DNA of 64,000 nt from CAWGCE01 sp964480915 (GTDB lineage Bacteria > Planctomycetota > Planctomycetia > Pirellulales > Pirellulaceae). Each line of letters opens with the position of its first letter. Position 1 is the first letter of the stretch. Under the pieces are notes generated by a model. The model made no database searches. It had not been told where the DNA came from and saw only the letters and a program-made list of their open reading frames with translations. Location: assembly GCA_964480915.1 (NCBI GenBank), contig CAYZRS010000021.1:13094-77093 (forward strand), written 5' to 3'. This document shows, piece by piece, positions 19,833 through 29,800 of the stretch. Made by a program: the position numbers and the translations under genes.

Positions 19833-19882
19833 CGGACTGGTAACGTCTTTTTTCTTTATGGTTTCGGCCGCGAAGCAAACCA

Positions 19883-20260
19883 ATGGCAGCCAAAAACGTT
19901 CTCGGGACTGACATGCAGCCCTGCAGTACCGACCCAATGACTGGGTTTTACCGCGACGGATGTTGCAATACGGGTCCTCAGGACCATGGGCTGCATTTGG
20001 TTTGTTGTGTGATGACCGAAGAATTCTTGGAATTCTCCAAGAATCGAGGAAACGATCTATCGACTCCAAATCCGATGTTCGCTTTCCCAGGGCTGAAACC
20101 GGGTGATCGTTGGTGTCTCTGTGCGCTCCGATGGAAAGAGGCATACGAGGCCGGAATGGCGCCACAGGTTGTGTTGGCAGCGACCCATATGTCGACCATT
20201 GAGTTTGCGACATTAGAAGAACTGCAGCATTATGCTGTGGATGATGAATCGCACGAATAA
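19883..20260 (+). CDS. DUF2237 family protein
   Basis: A 125-residue protein with the whole DUF2237 signature: NVLGTDMQPCSTDPMTGFYRDG near the start split by Cys residues, NTGPQDHGLHLVCCVMTEEF, FPGLKPGDRWCLCALRW, and a C-terminal TMSTIEFATLEEL-like end. Function of the family is not established; the conserved Cys and His residues suggest a metal or thiol role (inference). A rho-independent terminator follows the stop within 10 bases. Confidence 0.9.
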   Translation: MAAKNVLGTDMQPCSTDPMTGFYRDGCCNTGPQDHGLHLVCCVMTEEFLEFSKNRGNDLSTPNPMFAFPGLKPGDRWCLCALRWKEAYEAGMAPQVVLAATHMSTIEFATLEELQHYAVDDESHE

Positions 20261-20269
20261 AAATACGAA

Positions 20270-20313
20270 ACCGGTTGGCCCCGCGTGACGACGAAGGCCA
20301 ACCGGTGTTTTTT
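20270..20313 (+). terminator. Rho-independent terminator after the DUF2237 gene
   Basis: A perfect 11-base inverted repeat (ACCGGTTGGCC at 20270-20280 and GGCCAACCGGT at 20296-20306) with a 15-base loop is followed by G and six T. It starts 9 bases after the DUF2237 stop codon. Confidence 0.9.
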
Positions 20314-20371
20314 ATTTCTGCGGGTCGCTACCGCCCGACGGCAGCCTCACTTCACGAACCGCTGCGGCGAA

Positions 20372-21007
20372 TCACGAACGCTTTCGGCGAATCAGAAGCG
20401 GCATGGCGGCAAACAGCAGCAATGCTGCACTCGGTTCCGGCGTGACAACGACCGTATCAAGATCAAGCTCGACCGCCCACCCGAAAAATGTTCCGTCGTC
20501 GGCAGCGAAATCGTCGGACACGTGCAACATCCAGAACCCTTCAGGGGCAATGCCCTGGAACAGGTTTAAGTCCGAGGACATCGCCGTCCCTTCGACCGTT
20601 GGGCGGTAAGTACCGGAGGGGATCACTTCGAATTCGGGTAGTTCGTCACCGTCCGACGAAAACCAATACTCGTGTCCGTCACTGCTGGCGAAATCTGCGG
20701 AGCGGGCAGCGTCGTAGATTAACCCGACGGTCAGGTCACCAAATGTGAGTGTCGCCTCGACATCCGCAGCCCAAGAGTGATCGATGTCTAGTCGGACACG
20801 GACGTCCCGAATTGCGTAAGCAAAGCCTTCGTCCACAGGAGGCAGGTTGCCGATTCCGAATTGGACCAGCGAAATGATGTCCAGTTCCGAATGTGAGATC
20901 GGAGCTGAACCAGGATAGATGGTTTGCTCGAGAACGGTGCTCGAACTGGCTGGTGCGCAGATGCATGCGCACAAAACCAAGGTGGTTAGTTTGATGAAAT
21001 GTGGCAT
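20372..21007 (-). CDS. PEP-CTERM secreted protein with proprotein-convertase P-like domain
   Basis: A 211-residue protein with an N-terminal signal peptide (MPHFIKLTTLVLCACICAP) and a C-terminal PEP-CTERM sorting signal (TPEPSAALLLFAAMPLLIRR plus KRS). The middle resembles the P domain of subtilisin-like convertases (RVRLDIDHSWAADVEATLTF and WMLHVSDDFAADDGTFFGW). The expected fate is export, cleavage by an exosortase, and surface placement. No exosortase gene is in the window. Convergent with the DUF2237 gene. Confidence 0.85.
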   Translation of the reverse strand: MPHFIKLTTLVLCACICAPASSSTVLEQTIYPGSAPISHSELDIISLVQFGIGNLPPVDEGFAYAIRDVRVRLDIDHSWAADVEATLTFGDLTVGLIYDAARSADFASSDGHEYWFSSDGDELPEFEVIPSGTYRPTVEGTAMSSDLNLFQGIAPEGFWMLHVSDDFAADDGTFFGWAVELDLDTVVVTPEPSAALLLFAAMPLLIRRKRS

Positions 21008-21255
21008 AGGTTCATTAGCGTTTCCTGAGTAACCTGAGCGAGTCCATTCGAGAAATCTCTCTCCTTAAGAGACACCGACGCGCCAGCCGAAAGTTTTCCA
21101 GCGCTAGGACCAATTCTACGGGAGCGAACGAGCTTCGCTAGTAGCTAAAACCGCTTAATTCGGCACATTTTGTGATAACCAGAGGGGGGATCTCCCCGGT
21201 TTGGGGCTGATCTCGGCGAAATAGCGAAGAACGGTAGAATAAGAACCGCCAAATT

Positions 21256-21966
21256 GTGAGAAAATCGCCCGTGTCACTTTCCCTTCCAATCACCTGTTGT
21301 CCGCACGCATTCAGTTTTCTGCGCGACCAACTGCCCCACCTGCAGTCGAATGATGGCTTGTTGCGAGCCGCCGTCGCGGTGTCGATGCATGAACTTGATG
21401 TGCAGCCTGCCGAAATCGAACGGCAGATGGCCAGTCTGTCTGGCGCTATTCGATCGCGACTCAAAAGTCGACAGCGTCAGGCCATGCTGGCTCACTTGCA
21501 CGACGAATTATTTGCGCGTCGTGGGCTACGCGGGAATGTCGAATCTTACAACCGACCCGACAATAGTTATTTGCCGAGTATCCTCGAAACGGGGCTGGGA
21601 ATTCCTATTTCGCTATCGCTGATCTACACGGTCGTGGCACGTCGCTTGGGTCTGCGAGCTGACGGCATTAATGCGCCGGGCCACTTTCTTGTCCGAGTCG
21701 CCGATGATACCGGATCGATTTTGATCGACCCGTTTCACGGCGGCCGGCAGCTCAGTCGCGACGACGCGCGGCAGTTGATCGAGTCGACGTTGGGGGGCAC
21801 CGTTCCGTTCCATGACGACATGTTGCGACCGGCCACGCACCGGCAATGGATTCTGCGCATGCTACGCAACCTTGTCTTCGCTTTTCAGGCGAATCGGGAA
21901 GCGGCGAACGCGACCGCGATGAGGGAAATGATGACTCTTGTCGAATCGGACGAACGAGATGGCTAA
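21256..21966 (+). CDS. SirB1/transglutaminase-like family protein
   Basis: A 236-residue protein with the SirB1 transglutaminase-like core: YNRPDNSYLPSILETGLGIP, SLSLIYTVVARRLGL, GINAPGHFLVRV and LIDPFHGG. The Cys-His type catalytic positions of true transglutaminases are not obvious, as is usual for this group. No ATG start is available; GTG at 21256 or 21271. The stop overlaps the next start (ATGGCTAA), so the two genes are co-translated. Function is unknown; relatives are widespread and often sit next to peptidases or regulators. Confidence 0.82.
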   Translation: MRKSPVSLSLPITCCPHAFSFLRDQLPHLQSNDGLLRAAVAVSMHELDVQPAEIERQMASLSGAIRSRLKSRQRQAMLAHLHDELFARRGLRGNVESYNRPDNSYLPSILETGLGIPISLSLIYTVVARRLGLRADGINAPGHFLVRVADDTGSILIDPFHGGRQLSRDDARQLIESTLGGTVPFHDDMLRPATHRQWILRMLRNLVFAFQANREAANATAMREMMTLVESDERDG

Positions 21967-22426
21967 GGAACCATGGCCGTCGCTGTTACGCTGTCGTGCC
22001 TGCGACCAGGAGCAATTGTTCCAGCGCGATCAGATGATCGAAAAGCTCGGACAACACAACATGTTGAAACGGAATGCGGAACCGGATGCGGATTTGCTCG
22101 CCGAGTTGTGGTCGATCAGCCTAACGAAGTTTGCCTGTTCTTCTTGCGGTTCATTGACGCTGAGCGTGGCGCCCGACGAGGTCGAAGGAGATTGGGGGGA
22201 AGCGAAGCTGTGCGACGGATGTGGCGAGGTGATCTCGGCGGAGCGACTCGAAATATTTCCCAACAGCGAACGTTGCGCGAGTTGCCAAGAGAAAGACGAA
22301 CGAGGTGAGCCTGCGGCGGACGAACTCGATTACTGCCCCCACTGCGGCTGCGTTCGACAAATGCGGCAGTCGCAGCGCGGCGGGATGACCGGATACCGAA
22401 TGTACTGTCCTGGTTGCCGACGGTAG
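21959..22426 (+). CDS. Zinc-ribbon protein with DksA/TraR-like C4 motif
   Basis: 155 residues from the ATG at 21959, which overlaps the preceding stop codon; a longer TTG-started frame (21938) exists. Cys pairs occur as CRAC, CSSC, CDGC, CASC, CPHC and CPGC, so up to three zinc ribbons. The central segment AERLEIFPNSERCASCQEKDERG matches, in broken form, the C-terminal zinc finger of DksA/TraR proteins (shown here: ERLEIFPNSERCASCQ). The protein lacks the DksA coiled coil. A role in nucleic-acid or RNA polymerase binding is an inference. Confidence 0.72.
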   Translation: MAKEPWPSLLRCRACDQEQLFQRDQMIEKLGQHNMLKRNAEPDADLLAELWSISLTKFACSSCGSLTLSVAPDEVEGDWGEAKLCDGCGEVISAERLEIFPNSERCASCQEKDERGEPAADELDYCPHCGCVRQMRQSQRGGMTGYRMYCPGCRR

Positions 22427-22803
22427 GCCATTCGACTCTCCTCGTGTCGAGCTGGCCAACAGGCAAGCGAATTTGGATCGGGATTCGCTGTTGCAACGAC
22501 GACGGTTGACTGAGTGGTGCCGTGCAACTGCGTGATGCGGGCCACCGCCGTGGGTAGCCCAGGGACCGCCGAATTCAACGGGTGCGACGATCCCTTGGAT
22601 CAATACCCCTGCAGGAGGTGGGAAAGCCCGCCATTCCGATGCCGTGCCAGGGCGACTTTCTGCAGAATCGATAACTTCCTCAGCCGCGGTGGCAGGCCCC
22701 TTGGGAATTGCTCGGGTTTCCTCACTCGGCAACCCGCTGACCCGGATTTTCGAACTACGGTTCGGTGAACGGCGGCTCGAACAAATCCTGCGTTTACCAC
22801 ATC
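22427..22803. other. Intergenic stretch without a supported gene
   Basis: About 380 bases between the zinc-ribbon gene and the GGDEF/EAL gene. Several short frames are open on both strands but none has a family signature, a convincing ribosome site or a sensible composition. It probably contains the promoter of the signalling gene. Confidence 0.5.
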
Positions 22804-25071
22804 ATGCAAGCTGAATTCATCCACGATCGACTAACAACCACACGGTTGGAACGGCTCTCGCAGTTCATCGTGATCGTCGGTTCCGCTTGGCTGACGTTTG
22901 CCCTTTATTATCTATTCAGCGGTTGCGCTTCGGCTGGCAGCGCCTGCGCGGCGCTGGCCCTCATTTCGGTCGCACTGTTATCCTTGGTGCATGGCAACAC
23001 GAAACGGCGACGACTTGTCGCGCATCTTTTTTTCTTTGTGACCACGTTGGGCGTGGTGATCGTGAGTCTCGTAACAGGACAAGCCGATTCGTACACTCAT
23101 GTGTTCTTATGTAGCGGCCCGATTCTCGTCACTCACCTAATTGGCCTGCGCGCCGCTTCGGCGTGGACGCTGATTATTATCGGCTGCATCATTGCGATTC
23201 AAAATTCGCTTTCGCTGGGCGAGTTCCATTGGGGCCCTCGCCACACGGGATTCGACAAGACGCTGCACTACACCGGATTGACGATGACGATCTGGCTCAT
23301 GTCTTGGCAGGTCGAACGATTTTTCTTTCGTCAAACAAGTCATCTCATCAATGTTACGGACTCGCTTCGTGAGCGTACCCGCTGGTTGACGCTGGCTGAA
23401 GAGACGGCGCGCGTTGGGCACTTTCACTGGCAAGCTGCAACTGAACAAGTGCATTTCTCGTCTCAGTTGAGGGGAATCTGCGGCCTGCGATTGGGGCAAG
23501 AGACGCCGACGCTCGAGCATCTGGCCCGCTGCTTCGACGAGCCTGGTCGTCGTGAGTTTACGGCGGCGATCGAATTGGCAATCAACGAACAACGTTGCTT
23601 TTCGCTACCGCTGGCGTTCGAACTGCATGGCGAACAGCGATTTGTGACGTGTCGAGCGTTCCCGGAATGCGACAAGAGCGGTCGTGTCTCGGGGCTGTTC
23701 GGCGTGCTACGAGATGACACGGAATCGCATGTGGCCGCTGCCGAGCTATCTGAGAAAGCGGCCGCATTGCACAAGTTGGCCCGCTTCGATCCGTTGACCG
23801 ATTTGAATAACCGGCGGCAATTTCATCAGCATCTGGAAGAATGCACGTCGCGCGCGAAATCGGAGGGGTCGACGTTTGCCTTGTTGCTGCTCGACCTGGT
23901 CGGCTTCAAAGAGATTAATGACTCATTGGGGCATCCCGCCGGGGACGCCTTGTTGCGAACTATCGCGAAGCGATTGGTGGATGAGGTGCCGAATCGAGAC
24001 GACGTGGCCCGGCTAGGTGGTGACGAGTTCACCGTCGTCCTCCACAACGTGACGCGTGAAGAAACGCTTCTGATTGCGAAAGGCTTGCGTGAAGCCGTTA
24101 GCCGGCCTGTCGAAGTCAACGGTCGCAACGTGTCAGTCGGCGTGAGTATCGGCGCTGCCTATTACCCCGACGATACGCAATCTGTGGAAGAACTGCTCAC
24201 GTTCGCCGATACCGCGATGTACAGCGCGAAAACCGGTGCACGTGCGTTCGCTCACTACGACGCCTCGATGACGGATGAGATCATTCGCCGTCGGGAATTT
24301 GATCAGCAGCTGAAGCAGGCGATTTTGCAGGATGAGTTTTTCCTCGCCTACCAGCCGCAAGTCGACACGCGGACGGGCAAGATCTTGGGGTTCGAGGCGC
24401 TGCTGCGCTGGAACCGTGCTGGTCGCGAAGTCTCTCCCAACCGATTTATTGGGCAGTTGGAGGCTTCCGAGGGAATTGTTGAGGTCGGTCTGCGCACCAT
24501 CCATCAGGCGGCAAAGCAGGCCAAGGTCTGGATTGATGACGGCTTTGACATCACGATGTCGGTCAACATGAGCGCTGTCCAATTTCGTTCGCCGGAAGTC
24601 GTCGAGGATATTAAGCGTGCGCTCCGATCGACCGGTCTACCACCGCATCGACTGGACATTGAAATCACTGAATCGGTATTGATCGAGAACGTTGATAACA
24701 CCGCGTCTCGACTGCAAGAATTGAAAGACTTGGGAGTCACGATCAGTATCGATGATTTTGGGACGGGTTACTCTTCCTTATCCTATTTGAAAAACTTCCC
24801 GCTGGACCGATTGAAAATTGACCGAGCCTTCATCAAAGATATTCCCGCGACCGACGACGGTACCATCGCATCTTCCGTCATCGTGCTGGCACGCAGTTTG
24901 GAAATGGAGGTTCTGGCCGAGGGGGTCGAGAATGAGGCGCAACGTCTTTTCCTGTTGAATCAAGGTTGTGATCAATATCAGGGCTTTTCGTTTAGTCGCC
25001 CTTGTAGCCCTGAGGAATGCCACCGGTTGCTGCGGCGCGAGCTGCAATCATTGCCAGTCGTACCCGAGTAG
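22804..25071 (+). CDS. Membrane-bound GGDEF-EAL cyclic di-GMP protein
   Basis: 755 residues from the ATG at 22804 (an in-frame GTG at 22765 adds 13 poor residues). The N-terminal 180 residues hold about six membrane segments (IVIVGSAWLTFALYYLF, ACAALALISVALLSLV, LFFFVTTLGVVIVSLV and others), then a PAS-like region (WLTLAEETARVGHFHW). The GGDEF domain keeps its active motif (RLGGDEF, about residue 405) and the EAL domain keeps EALLRW (about 530), DIEITES and DDFGTGYSS. Both cyclase and phosphodiesterase activities are therefore possible. It probably links an unknown membrane signal to cyclic di-GMP level. Monocistronic by spacing. Confidence 0.92.
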   Translation: MQAEFIHDRLTTTRLERLSQFIVIVGSAWLTFALYYLFSGCASAGSACAALALISVALLSLVHGNTKRRRLVAHLFFFVTTLGVVIVSLVTGQADSYTHVFLCSGPILVTHLIGLRAASAWTLIIIGCIIAIQNSLSLGEFHWGPRHTGFDKTLHYTGLTMTIWLMSWQVERFFFRQTSHLINVTDSLRERTRWLTLAEETARVGHFHWQAATEQVHFSSQLRGICGLRLGQETPTLEHLARCFDEPGRREFTAAIELAINEQRCFSLPLAFELHGEQRFVTCRAFPECDKSGRVSGLFGVLRDDTESHVAAAELSEKAAALHKLARFDPLTDLNNRRQFHQHLEECTSRAKSEGSTFALLLLDLVGFKEINDSLGHPAGDALLRTIAKRLVDEVPNRDDVARLGGDEFTVVLHNVTREETLLIAKGLREAVSRPVEVNGRNVSVGVSIGAAYYPDDTQSVEELLTFADTAMYSAKTGARAFAHYDASMTDEIIRRREFDQQLKQAILQDEFFLAYQPQVDTRTGKILGFEALLRWNRAGREVSPNRFIGQLEASEGIVEVGLRTIHQAAKQAKVWIDDGFDITMSVNMSAVQFRSPEVVEDIKRALRSTGLPPHRLDIEITESVLIENVDNTASRLQELKDLGVTISIDDFGTGYSSLSYLKNFPLDRLKIDRAFIKDIPATDDGTIASSVIVLARSLEMEVLAEGVENEAQRLFLLNQGCDQYQGFSFSRPCSPEECHRLLRRELQSLPVVPE

Positions 25072-25137
25072 TTCGTCAAATCTGACCGTCGAACGGTGAG
25101 CATTCGCCCTGCTCTTCCAGGTCGGAACGGCGGATCG

Positions 25138-25674
25138 CTAGGCGTCACCCCGATCGACGGTTCGCCAGCGATTTTCGACATACCGTTGCAAGAATGAACC
25201 GGCAGTGACGGCCACGGCGGCGCCGTAAGCCAGCGGGCGGAGACGGATGGGTAGGTAACGAGCCGATCGCATGATGACGGGAACCCAGGCGGCATTCTTG
25301 GCCAGCGGCTTCATCGCGTCAACGACGTCGCTGACTTGGCTCGAATGAGGCTGTCCCGTTTTGCACCAGACAGCGAAGTGCTCGCAATTGTTGCCGATCA
25401 AATCGTAATCCGTTTCGCCGACTCGCTGCAGCGCGCGTTCAACGACCGTATCGGGATCATCGGCCAGTTCGTATTGGCGAATCATGACCGGTCGACCTTG
25501 GCTGAATTCTTCCAAGCTCGTTTCGCGAATGCAGGGACGGTACTGTCCCAGCGCCGACCCGGCCAGCTTGCGCCAAGGATCCGATTCAAAGTGGATCACC
25601 CGCCCATCGCCACAGTCGATGCCGTGATGAGAATAGCCAACGCATTGGACAAAGAGATGGTCACCTTTGGGCAT
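25138..25674 (-). CDS. LRAT/NlpC-P60-fold protein
   Basis: A 178-residue protein. Motifs of the lecithin:retinol acyltransferase-like branch of the NlpC/P60 superfamily are seen: GDHLFVQCVGYSHHGIDCG near the N-terminus, with the catalytic His in YSHHGI, and NCEHFAVWCKTG around residue 95 with the catalytic Cys. A C-terminal hydrophobic segment (LRPLAYGAAVAVTAGSFL) could anchor it in a membrane. Relatives are thiol acyltransferases or hydrolases acting on phospholipids. Convergent with the GGDEF/EAL gene. Confidence 0.82.
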   Translation of the reverse strand: MPKGDHLFVQCVGYSHHGIDCGDGRVIHFESDPWRKLAGSALGQYRPCIRETSLEEFSQGRPVMIRQYELADDPDTVVERALQRVGETDYDLIGNNCEHFAVWCKTGQPHSSQVSDVVDAMKPLAKNAAWVPVIMRSARYLPIRLRPLAYGAAVAVTAGSFLQRYVENRWRTVDRGDA

Positions 25675-25992
25675 GTGGAGGTTCTTTCAACAGATCCTTA
25701 GTTGTCAGATGAGTGAGTCCGATCGAGGCGGCTCTTCCCAACAATACTACGCTCCGCAGCGAAGGGCGGGTAGCTCTTTCGGTTCTACGGCCTATTCTGC
25801 CGTTGTTTGCCCGCAAACCGCCAGGGAAGACTCATTCGAGAGTCGCCAGTGCTTCCTAGGACTGTGCTTCATAGGACGAAGCGACAAAACGACCCTGGCG
25901 ACGCCAAGGTGAAAGGGTCGAAAAGGGGTTCGCCGCCCGGTGGCGACCTCTTTTGGATGAAGGTCAACGTCAGGTTTGTGTCGATTCGTTTT
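25675..25992. other. Intergenic region with terminator, no gene
   Basis: Upstream of the LRAT-like gene and downstream of the 25993 gene. Apart from the stem-loop at 25921-25954 nothing coding is supported; the frames here lack family matches. Confidence 0.5.
25921..25954 (-). terminator. Stem-loop terminator candidate downstream of the 25993 gene
   Basis: AAAAGGGGTTCGCC (25921-25934) pairs with GGCGACCTCTTTT (25942-25954) with one bulge and one mismatch and a 7-base loop. On the minus strand the stem is followed by a T-rich edge. It lies 39 bases past the stop of the minus-strand gene. Confidence 0.55.
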
Positions 25993-26610
25993 TTACAAAC
26001 CAAAGTATTGATGTGGTGTTTCCATGATGACCTGTCGTTGCCACGGCGCGGGCGTGATCTGTGGAAGAGAGAGGCCTGCTGGCTGGTTGGCCGAGGTGCT
26101 GCCGGTCGGCAGTGCTTGGGAGGCGGGTAAGCTGCGCTGTGGCGTCGTTGCAGGCCGTGGAGCATTCAGTCGCGGTGGATTTTTGGGCGGTTTGATGGCA
26201 GACATCGAGCGCAGCGCTGGACGCGAAACGTCGACCGTTCCCCAATCGGTGGCGATTTCAAAATCAAACTTACTAATGACACCTCGCAACGAATCGCCAT
26301 TTGTGAGCCGAACATTGCAGTCGCCGCCGAATTCTTGACTAAACCGGACGGCGTCGACGATGGCCATCGGGACCCGAACGACGTAACCGTCGACGCGAAC
26401 GTCGACGCTGCCCACGTTCAGGAGAAAGCCGTTGAGTGACCGGCTGCCGTCAAACTGGAATGACATGCGGTGGGCAGACCGAGTTACTTCCTGTTTGATT
26501 TTGAGTTTCGTGTTGCCCTCTTTGGTCTCCTGGGCACTGGACATTTCTGCTGACATCGCCAGCAACACAGTGGCTAGGAACAGGGGAAACAGCGGGCGCG
26601 TGGCAAGCAT
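25993..26610 (-). CDS. Secreted protein of unknown function with LSM-like/SH3-like core
   Basis: 205 residues from the ATG at 26610, chosen because a signal peptide starts there (LFPLFLATVLLAMSAEMSSA) and GGAGCCCTCTT lies just upstream; the frame is open further. The mature part has a small beta domain with VRLTNGDSLRGVISKFDFEI, a phrase common in planctomycete proteins with an LSM-like or SH3-like beta barrel, followed by a Pro/Ser-rich tail. Function unknown. A divergent promoter is shared with the peptidase at 26872. Confidence 0.65.
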   Translation of the reverse strand: MLATRPLFPLFLATVLLAMSAEMSSAQETKEGNTKLKIKQEVTRSAHRMSFQFDGSRSLNGFLLNVGSVDVRVDGYVVRVPMAIVDAVRFSQEFGGDCNVRLTNGDSLRGVISKFDFEIATDWGTVDVSRPALRSMSAIKPPKNPPRLNAPRPATTPQRSLPASQALPTGSTSANQPAGLSLPQITPAPWQRQVIMETPHQYFGL

Positions 26611-26871
26611 AAGAGGGCTCCTGAAGTGCTTGATGCGTGGGTTGGTCTTAGAAATGTCTCCTTCCAGACTAATTACGAGAGGGAATGATCGCCGGCCTGA
26701 TTCCAGAAAGCGCGGCTGCGAGAATGTCGGTCGGTTGCTACGATCGACACAATCGAATCGATTCCACCGCGATTCGGTCATCGTCGGGCCCTGCGAAATC
26801 GTTACAATCTACGGTTCGTGGCCGTTGCCGCTGGTCGCCGAATTTCATTCCAATATCCCATCGAGGCTGAC

Positions 26872-29800
26872 GTGAAAATCGAGTCGCAGATGTTTGTTAG
26901 GGTCTCCATCCAATTCGTGTTGCTGATTTCAACCGTCTTGGTTGCCTTCGTGTGCGGGGAAGAAGCCATCGATCCGTCATTGGAATGGCAGCTCGTCAGG
27001 GACGCTCGCCAGTTGACGTTTGAAGGGAAACGAGCTGGCGAAGGCTACTTCAGTCGCGACGGCAAGCAGATGGTGTTTCAGAGTGAGCGGGATGCGGCGA
27101 ATCCTTTCTATCAAATTTATGTGCTGGACTTAGAAACGGGTGATATCGAAAAAGTAAGCCCCGGTTCTGGCAAAACGACGTGTGGTTGGATCCATCCGTC
27201 CGGCGATCAGGTCTTATTCGCGTCGACGCACGAAGATGCGGAAGCAGTGACGAAGCAGAAAGCAGAACTCGAATTCCGTGCCTCGGGCAAAGAGAAACGC
27301 TATTCGTGGGACTACGATAAGCACTATGACCTGTTCGTCTATGATCGTACCGAGCAAACCTACAAGAACCTGACCAACGCAGAAGGATACGACGCCGAAG
27401 GGTCATGGTCGCCGGACGGCAGTCAGATTGCCTTTGCTTCCAATCGTAGTGCGTTTGAGGGCCAGCTGACCGAAGAACAGCAGGAGCTCTTCGAAAGAGA
27501 CAAGTCACTGTTTTCTGAGATCTATCTGTGCGACGCCGATGGTTCGAATGTACAGCGATTGACGACAACGTTTGGCTATGACGGGGGCCCTTTCTTCTCG
27601 CCCGACGGTAAGCGGATTTGTTGGCGCCGTTTTACGGAAGATGGAGCGCGTGCCGAGATCATGACGATGAACGTCGATGGCACGGACGAGCGCCAGTTAA
27701 CGAATCTGGGGGCCATGTCTTGGGCCCCTTATTTTCATCCATCGGGTGAATACTTGATCTTCACGACCAATAAGCATGGTTTTGCGAACTTCGAGTTGTA
27801 CTTGGTCGACGCAGCGGGAAAGCACGAGCCCGTACGTGTTACGTACACCGAAGGATTCGACGGGTTGCCAACGTTCACGCCGGACGGTTCGCGAATTTCC
27901 TGGACCTCGAATCGGACGAGCAACAAACAGTCGCAGATTTTTCTGGCGGGCTGGAATCATGCCGAAGCGCTCCGTTTGCTCGGGTTGACCGAACAAGCGG
28001 TCGGCGCGCCCGGCGCCGTTGCCGACGATTCGTCGACGGCGGTGGCGAGCGACTCGTTGGCGAGTACTTCCGAAGAATTCTCGCCGGACGATATCCTGAA
28101 ACATGTCGATTACCTTTGTCGCAAGGAGCTTGCCGGCCGACTGACCGGTTCCGAGGGCGAGCGGAAAGCGACGGCGTACGTCGCCGCCTTTCTGGATGGG
28201 CTCGGCTTCTTGCCAGCTGGCGAGGAGGGATCGTGGTTCCAAGAGTTTGAATTCACGTCTGGCGTCGCGCTTGATGGGGACAACCAACTTACGTGGGGTG
28301 AGACGTCGTACGAAGTCGACTCCGACTGGCGTCCGTTAGCATTTTCCAAAACTGGTCCGGTCGAGTCGGCCGAAATCGTCTTTGGCGGCTATGGGATTGT
28401 GGCACCGGAAGATGCCGATGCGGCCGAGGGCGACGAATACGATTCGTATGTCCATCTCGACGTGAAAGATAAGTGGGTGATGGTGTTCCGCTACTTGCCG
28501 GATGATATTTCGGCCGAGCGACGCCAGCATCTCAGCCGGCATGCATCGCCTCGCTTCAAGGCGATGGTGGCGCGAGACAAAGGTGCGCGCGGCTTGATCC
28601 TGGTCAGCGGACCGCGATCAAAGGTCAAGAAACAACTGATTCCGCTGAGGTTTGATGGATCGCTTGCGGGGACGAGCATTCCGGTGATCAGCGTCACCGA
28701 TAAGGTGGCTCAATCGTGGCTCGACGTGACGGGCAAACAACTGTCAGCGCTGCAGACCAAGTTGGATACGGGCGAGCCGATGATGGGGTTTGCTATGCCG
28801 GGGAATCGGCTCGCTGCGAACGTTGACATCGAACGGGTCAAGCAGACGGGTCGCAATGTGATCGGTCGATTGGCGGCCAACCCGGACCAAGTCGCGCAAC
28901 AAGCGGTCATCGTCGGCGCTCATATCGACCACCTGGGCCGTGGAGGAGCCGGTTCGTCACTTGCGAAAGAAGATGAGGCCGATGAGATCCATCGCGGTGC
29001 CGACGATAACGCATCGGGAGTGGCCGCGATTTTGGAGATGGCTCAGTTCCTCAGCGCCAGTCAACGGTCAGGGGCATTCCGGCCGAAACGCGATCTGATT
29101 TTTGCAGCGTGGTCTGGTGAAGAGTTGGGTTTGCTCGGTTCGGCTCACTATGCGAAACAGCGGGCCGAGGCCAAGCCGGCAGCGATCGACCATGGTCATG
29201 GGCAAACACATGGAAGCGAGGCACCGGGTGCGGCTCACGCAGCGCCGGGCGCTGGGAGAGAAGAGAGCTCGTCCGGGAAAACATCGCTCTATCCGGCCAT
29301 CGCCGCTTGCGTCAATTTGGACATGGTTGGGCGATTAGAGAAAAAGCTGGTCCTGCAGGGGATCGGTTCTTCGTCGATTTGGTCGTCGATCATTGAGCGG
29401 CGGAACGTACCGGTCGGTTTGCCCGTGACATTGCAGCAAGACAGTTACGTTCCGACCGATGCGAGCACGTTCTATGCGCGGGGCGTGCCGAGCTTGACTG
29501 CCTTTACGGGATCGCACAGCGAGTACCATACGCCCCGCGATACGCCAGACAAATTGAATTACGAAGGAGCGGCCAAGATTGCTCGGTTGATGGCGTTGAT
29601 CACTCGTGACTTGGCGACGCGCGAGACTCAGCCAGATTTCGTCGAGCAGCAGGCGCCGGGCAAAGACCGACCACGAGCTCGGATGCGGGCTTACCTGGGG
29701 ACGATTCCTGATTACGCCGAGGCCGATACGCCAGGCGTCATGTTGTCCGGCGTTTCAGGCGGTGGGCCGGCGAGCAAAGCGGGCGTCCAAGGTGGTGATG